Of a stretch of 8,336 bases of DNA, positions 5,815 to 8,336 are shown piece after piece (position 1 is the first letter of the stretch; the number at the start of each line of letters is the position of its first letter). The stretch lies in the NCBI GenBank assembly GCA_028293005.1, contig JAQGLH010000041.1, positions 1-8,336 on the forward strand, in the 5' to 3' direction. This DNA comes from Alphaproteobacteria bacterium (GTDB lineage: Bacteria; Pseudomonadota; Alphaproteobacteria; Sphingomonadales; Sphingomonadaceae). The notes under the pieces were generated by a model. It saw nothing but the letters and a program-made list of their open reading frames with translations, was not told where the DNA came from and did not search any database. Position numbers and translations under genes: made by a program.

Positions 5815-6233
5815 CAGCTCAACGTGTAGAGAAAGGCGCTGATGTCGCGTGCCTGGGCCCGGGTCAGGCCGACCGGCGGCATCGCGGTCTGCCGGTCGAC
5901 TCCGCGCGGATCGCGGATCCAGCGCATCAGATTGTCCGGATTGTTCGCCAACCGCCCGGCAATGATCGCGCGGTCGCCAATGCCGTCGAGCGGCGGGCCG
6001 ACCTTGCCGGTCGCCTGCGGGACGCCGCGCACCGCATGGCACGCGCCGCAGCCATAGGCCTCGAACGCACTTTGGCCGCGCGCGGCATTGCCGCCGGTCA
6101 GCGCCTCTGCGCGCTGCACGAGCTGATTTTGCTCCTGGCGATATTCGAGCGTGACCGCCGCGGCGGTCCCCGCGCCGATCGCCAGGATCGCGCCGAGGGT
6201 GATGATCAGCCCCCTATCGCGCTGCCACGACAT
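5814..6233 (-). CDS. Membrane-anchored mono-haem cytochrome c
   Basis: A 139-residue protein. Residues 8-28 (GLIITLGAILAIGAGTAAAVT) form a single N-terminal helix preceded by positive charges, an uncleaved anchor or signal sequence. A short charged linker follows, then one class I cytochrome c domain. The haem-binding CGACH gives Cys62, Cys65 and His66. Met118 in AMPPVGL is the likely sixth ligand, and the C-terminal helix ISAFLYTL closes the fold. It should sit on the periplasmic face and carry electrons. Its place between oxidase assembly and quinoprotein-associated genes suggests it shuttles electrons from a periplasmic dehydrogenase to the oxidase encoded upstream. The start overlaps the CtaG gene by 20 bases and is fixed by a strong Shine-Dalgarno (GGGAGG, 6244-6239, five bases from the ATG). 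The stop overlaps the propeller start by one base. Confidence 0.92.
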   Translation of the reverse strand: MSWQRDRGLIITLGAILAIGAGTAAAVTLEYRQEQNQLVQRAEALTGGNAARGQSAFEAYGCGACHAVRGVPQATGKVGPPLDGIGDRAIIAGRLANNPDNLMRWIRDPRGVDRQTAMPPVGLTRAQARDISAFLYTLS

Positions 6234-7110
6234 GGCCGCCTCCCGCAGTCTCCAGCCAACGATGCAAGCACAGCAACGCGGCGGCGAGATGGACCATGCC
6301 GCCGGGCAGCCACATGATCAGCCCAGCAAGCTGCTGGTCCTCCACTGGATCGAGCCCGATCGGAGTCATGCCCATCGCCGCATAACCGGCGTACCAGGGG
6401 CTCGACGACAAGGCCATCAACGCGCCGAGCGCCCCGCCGATCAGCGACGTGGCGAAAAGGCAAAGCGCCGACACGCCATAGCCCTGCTTGCCGAGCCGCG
6501 GCTGTGCCATCGCCCACCAGAAAAGCAGCGATGTCGCGACGAAGCAAAGATGCTGCGCGACGTGCCACGACCTGTGGTCGAGCGCGCGGTCGAACAGCGC
6601 CGGCATGTGCCAGGCCCACAGCGCAATCGCCTGAAGCGCGGTCGCGGCGAAGGGATTGCCGAGCAGCCGCCACGGCTGAGTCACGATTGCGCTGCGGCTC
6701 GCCGAAGCGAGCTGCTGGCGCGCCCCCACCGGGAACGCCCACAGCATCGTCGCGAGCGGGCGCGAAAGCGCGATCAGCAAGGTGGCGACCAGCATGATCA
6801 GCTCATGCTCGATCATGTGCATCGTGAACGACCGCTCGCCCGCCTCGTGCAGCGGAGTGACCAGCGCGCCGGCAAGCACGAGCCAGCCGAGGAGGAATCT
6901 CAATCCGTCGCGCTGAAGAAGCGTCTTCCCTCCCGACGAGCGCGCGCGCAGGCGGATGAATCCGACGGCATAGACGGCCAGTCCCAGCGCGAGCGGCGCG
7001 GTCACCCACGGGTCGAGCGTCCAGCCGAGCGCTTCCCCGGGATGCGGTCCGGAATGCGCGAGCGCGGCGGCCGGCAAGACAAGCAGCGCGAGACCGGCGC
7101 CCCGCTTCAT
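6214..7110 (-). CDS. ctaG: Cytochrome c oxidase assembly protein, Caa3_CtaG family
   Basis: A 298-residue polytopic membrane protein. After an N-terminal hydrophobic, signal-like stretch ending in ALAHSGPHPGEALGW come about six to seven hydrophobic segments (about 36-53, 70-88, 99-119, 153-172, 187-203, 211-233, 261-281). Hallmarks of the family are visible, including the His-rich FTMHMIEHELIM (95-106), LWAWHMPALFD (164-174), WHVAQHLCF (182-190) and DQQLAGLIMWLPGGMVHL (258-275). This is the Bacillus-type CtaG (caa3 oxidase assembly, copper/oxidase maturation). It is not the Cox11 protein that is also called CtaG in proteobacteria. The position just after subunit III and an unknown membrane protein supports oxidase maturation. 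The start at 7110 overlaps the previous stop (ATGA), and no clear Shine-Dalgarno is present, which suggests translational coupling. Confidence 0.9.
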   Translation of the reverse strand: MKRGAGLALLVLPAAALAHSGPHPGEALGWTLDPWVTAPLALGLAVYAVGFIRLRARSSGGKTLLQRDGLRFLLGWLVLAGALVTPLHEAGERSFTMHMIEHELIMLVATLLIALSRPLATMLWAFPVGARQQLASASRSAIVTQPWRLLGNPFAATALQAIALWAWHMPALFDRALDHRSWHVAQHLCFVATSLLFWWAMAQPRLGKQGYGVSALCLFATSLIGGALGALMALSSSPWYAGYAAMGMTPIGLDPVEDQQLAGLIMWLPGGMVHLAAALLCLHRWLETAGGGHVVAAR

Positions 7111-7475
7111 GCGTGGCACAGCGGAATGATGAATGCGCTCAGCGTCTGCGCGATGATCGCAAGCGCGAACAGCAACGCGGAGAGCCCGCTCACCACCGCG
7201 ATGAAGCGGATGGCGCCTTCCTCGGGTGCGCTCTGGTCGGCGGACGAGCTGCGCCACGCTGTCAGCGAAATCCCGGCGCTGCCCAGCGCGACTAGCAACG
7301 CGCCGAGTCCGATCAGGCCGATCACCCACGGCCGGCCCCAGCGGCAGTCGTCCTGGACGAGATCGCTGCCCCATTGGTGCGAGACCGCCCAGGCGAGGCC
7401 GCCGAGCACGAACCCCGCCCAGGGAAGGAGGCGTCGCCGCCGCCATTCGCGTTCCTTGATCCGCGCTACAGCCAT
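7107..7475 (-). CDS. Small three-helix membrane protein of unknown function in the oxidase operon
   Basis: A 122-residue protein I do not recognise as a named family. A very basic N-terminus (RIKEREWRRRR, 6-15) would stay in the cytosol. Hydrophobic segments follow at about 16-34, 50-73 and 89-119. The first loop is acidic and contains SHQWGSDLVQDDCRWGR (32-48), with the only cysteine outside the C-terminus. The second loop is polar (SSSADQSAPEEG, 76-87). The protein ends in IIPLCHA, placing a Cys-His pair at the C-terminus. It overlaps subunit III by 10 bases and the CtaG gene by ATGA, so it is clearly part of the oxidase unit. It could be a small structural oxidase subunit or an assembly factor, and the Cys/His residues would allow metal contact. 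These roles are inference. The start at 7475 is the only ATG that fits and lacks a good ribosome binding site. Confidence 0.8.
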   Translation of the reverse strand: MAVARIKEREWRRRRLLPWAGFVLGGLAWAVSHQWGSDLVQDDCRWGRPWVIGLIGLGALLVALGSAGISLTAWRSSSADQSAPEEGAIRFIAVVSGLSALLFALAIIAQTLSAFIIPLCHA

Positions 7476-8083
7476 CGCGGCAGCCAGTAGATCATGAGGT
7501 AGAGCGGCAGCCAGGTCAGCACGACGAAATGCCAGTAGAGCGCATTCTCGGTGACGTCGACGAAGCGCCGGCCGGTCCGCCCTTGCTTGGTGAACATCAA
7601 AGCGGTCAGCACGCTGGTGTCGATCCAGTCGGTGCCGACGTGGGTGAGATGGAGGAGCAGCAGCGCCCATTGGATCGAACCATAAGCGTTGGTCGTCCAG
7701 TGGACGTTGAGCGCCCCGAACTCGAAGGCGCGAATGACGAGCAGGACTATGCCGAAGCCGGTCAGAATCAACAGGCCGATCCGCACCTTGTCGAGCTGTT
7801 CGGCCCTTGCCGCCTTTTGGAGCCAGATATTGGGGATCACACTGAGCAGCAGCACGATCGTGAACAGCGTGCCCGGCAGCAGGTCGGGCGGCGCTATCCC
7901 TTCCGGAGGCCAGCTGTGCTGGTTGCTCATCAAGAAGAAATAAGCGGCGATCGCCAGCGCGAAGCCGGAGCCCTCGATCAGCATGAACGCCACCACGCCC
8001 CACCAGGTCAGGCTGCGATGGCTGTAGACGTGGGTCGGAAGCTCGGCCAGATCGCCGACGAACCGGATAGGGCGCGCGATCAT
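7466..8083 (-). CDS. ctaE: Cytochrome c oxidase subunit III (haem-copper oxidase)
   Basis: A 205-residue polytopic protein with about five membrane helices (about 26-51, 70-88, 102-120, 134-152, 180-203), the compact form common in bacterial type A oxidases. Family features are the early WWGVVAFMLIEGSGFAL with Glu37 on helix 1, RAFEFGALN (118-126), LLLLHLTHVG with His145 and His148, and the C-terminal ENALYWHFVVLTWLPLY with WHFV (184-188). The subunit binds no redox metal and stabilises subunit I. Its start overlaps the end of the subunit I gene by ATGA (8080-8083). GGAG lies eight bases upstream of the ATG (8095-8092). Its end overlaps the following small membrane gene by 10 bases. The family call is secure; the symbol follows common usage. 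Confidence 0.9.
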   Translation of the reverse strand: MIARPIRFVGDLAELPTHVYSHRSLTWWGVVAFMLIEGSGFALAIAAYFFLMSNQHSWPPEGIAPPDLLPGTLFTIVLLLSVIPNIWLQKAARAEQLDKVRIGLLILTGFGIVLLVIRAFEFGALNVHWTTNAYGSIQWALLLLHLTHVGTDWIDTSVLTALMFTKQGRTGRRFVDVTENALYWHFVVLTWLPLYLMIYWLPRWL

Positions 8084-8336
8084 ATCACCGGCTCCGGGTC
8101 CGGCTCGAGCTTGCGGGGCCAGAACCAGGCGATCAGCGCCGCCGCCGCGAACGGCGTCGCATAGACCAATGCCCAGGGCGTGAAGATCGATCCGATGAAC
8201 AAGATCGTCACTGCGATCGCGCTGACCAGCGGCCAGATCGAATCTTCAGGCGATGGCTCGCGCGCGTCGGGCCGGGCATCGATCACTGTGGTCAACAGCA
8301 GCTCGCGGTCGTCGACCCTGAGGCCGCTCATCACCG
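8080..8336 (-). CDS. ctaD: C-terminal end of cytochrome c oxidase subunit I (5' part outside window)
   Basis: The minus-strand frame is open to the right edge and stops at 8080. The 85 or so visible residues begin SGLRVDDRELLLTTVIDARPD, then contain EDSIWPLVSAIAVTILFIGS (about 30-49) and a second hydrophobic helix before the end at FWPRKLEPDPEPVI. As I recall, this matches the extended C-terminal tail, with two additional membrane helices, of long subunit I proteins in alphaproteobacterial oxidases. The metal-binding core lies outside the window and was not seen. ATG and GTG codons near the edge could start a small separate gene, but there is no ribosome binding site evidence and the sequence reads as internal. 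Overlap with subunit III (ATGA) supports the call. Confidence 0.72.
   Translation of the reverse strand, partial: VMSGLRVDDRELLLTTVIDARPDAREPSPEDSIWPLVSAIAVTILFIGSIFTPWALVYATPFAAAALIAWFWPRKLEPDPEPVI

Noticed and set aside
5011..5829. Plus-strand open frame of 272 residues opposite the propeller gene
   Set aside because: It shadows the YVTN repeats. The apparent Asp/Arg repetitiveness is the reverse complement of the propeller repeats.
5815..6042. N-terminal extension of the propeller protein
   Set aside because: The signal peptide begins exactly at the ATG at 5814. The extension shadows the cytochrome c gene.
6151..7497. Plus-strand open frame of 448 residues opposite ctaG and its neighbours
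   Set aside because: It is antisense to three recognised genes, its composition is Arg/Gln/Pro-rich low complexity, and it has no motif. It is an artefact of high GC content.

Overview
The window is GC-rich, gene-dense DNA. It reads like an alphaproteobacterium, most likely a sphingomonad. That is an inference from the gene set, the GC-rich codon use, the frequent ATGA-type overlaps and an EcfG-type promoter; no rRNA or other phylogenetic marker is present. No tRNA, rRNA, CRISPR array, insertion sequence or attachment site was seen. No gap between genes exceeds 130 bases.

Left block (1-2132). The 3' part of a sulfatase/alkaline-phosphatase-superfamily gene enters from the left edge (+). It runs tail to tail into a lipid-kinase-like gene of the diacylglycerol kinase catalytic family (-). 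A 128-base divergent intergenic region follows, then a small, very hydrophilic, glycine-rich protein (+). Its upstream DNA carries GGAAC-N17-CGTT, which matches the alphaproteobacterial general stress response (sigma EcfG) promoter consensus.

Middle block (2133-4065). A two-gene operon (+) encodes glucokinase and a cytosolic SMP-30/gluconolactonase-family lactonase. The genes overlap by ATGA, which suggests glucose entry into the Entner-Doudoroff or a neighbouring lactone pathway.

Right block (4067-8336, all -). This is a tightly overlapping operon transcribed from the right edge leftwards. The order is the end of cytochrome c oxidase subunit I, subunit III, an unrecognised three-helix membrane protein, a CtaG-type oxidase assembly protein, a membrane-anchored mono-haem cytochrome c, a YVTN beta-propeller protein, and a MoxJ/XoxJ-like periplasmic solute-binding-fold protein. 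The last two belong to families normally found beside PQQ-dependent alcohol dehydrogenases. The operon therefore looks like a dedicated respiratory branch in which electrons from a periplasmic quinoprotein pass through a c-type cytochrome to a haem-copper oxidase. No dehydrogenase gene and no subunit II gene lie inside the window. The operon ends one base from the end of the lactonase gene, tail to tail.

The most interesting points are the oxidase/quinoprotein-accessory fusion operon with its unknown membrane protein, and the EcfG-type promoter in front of the hydrophilin-like small protein.
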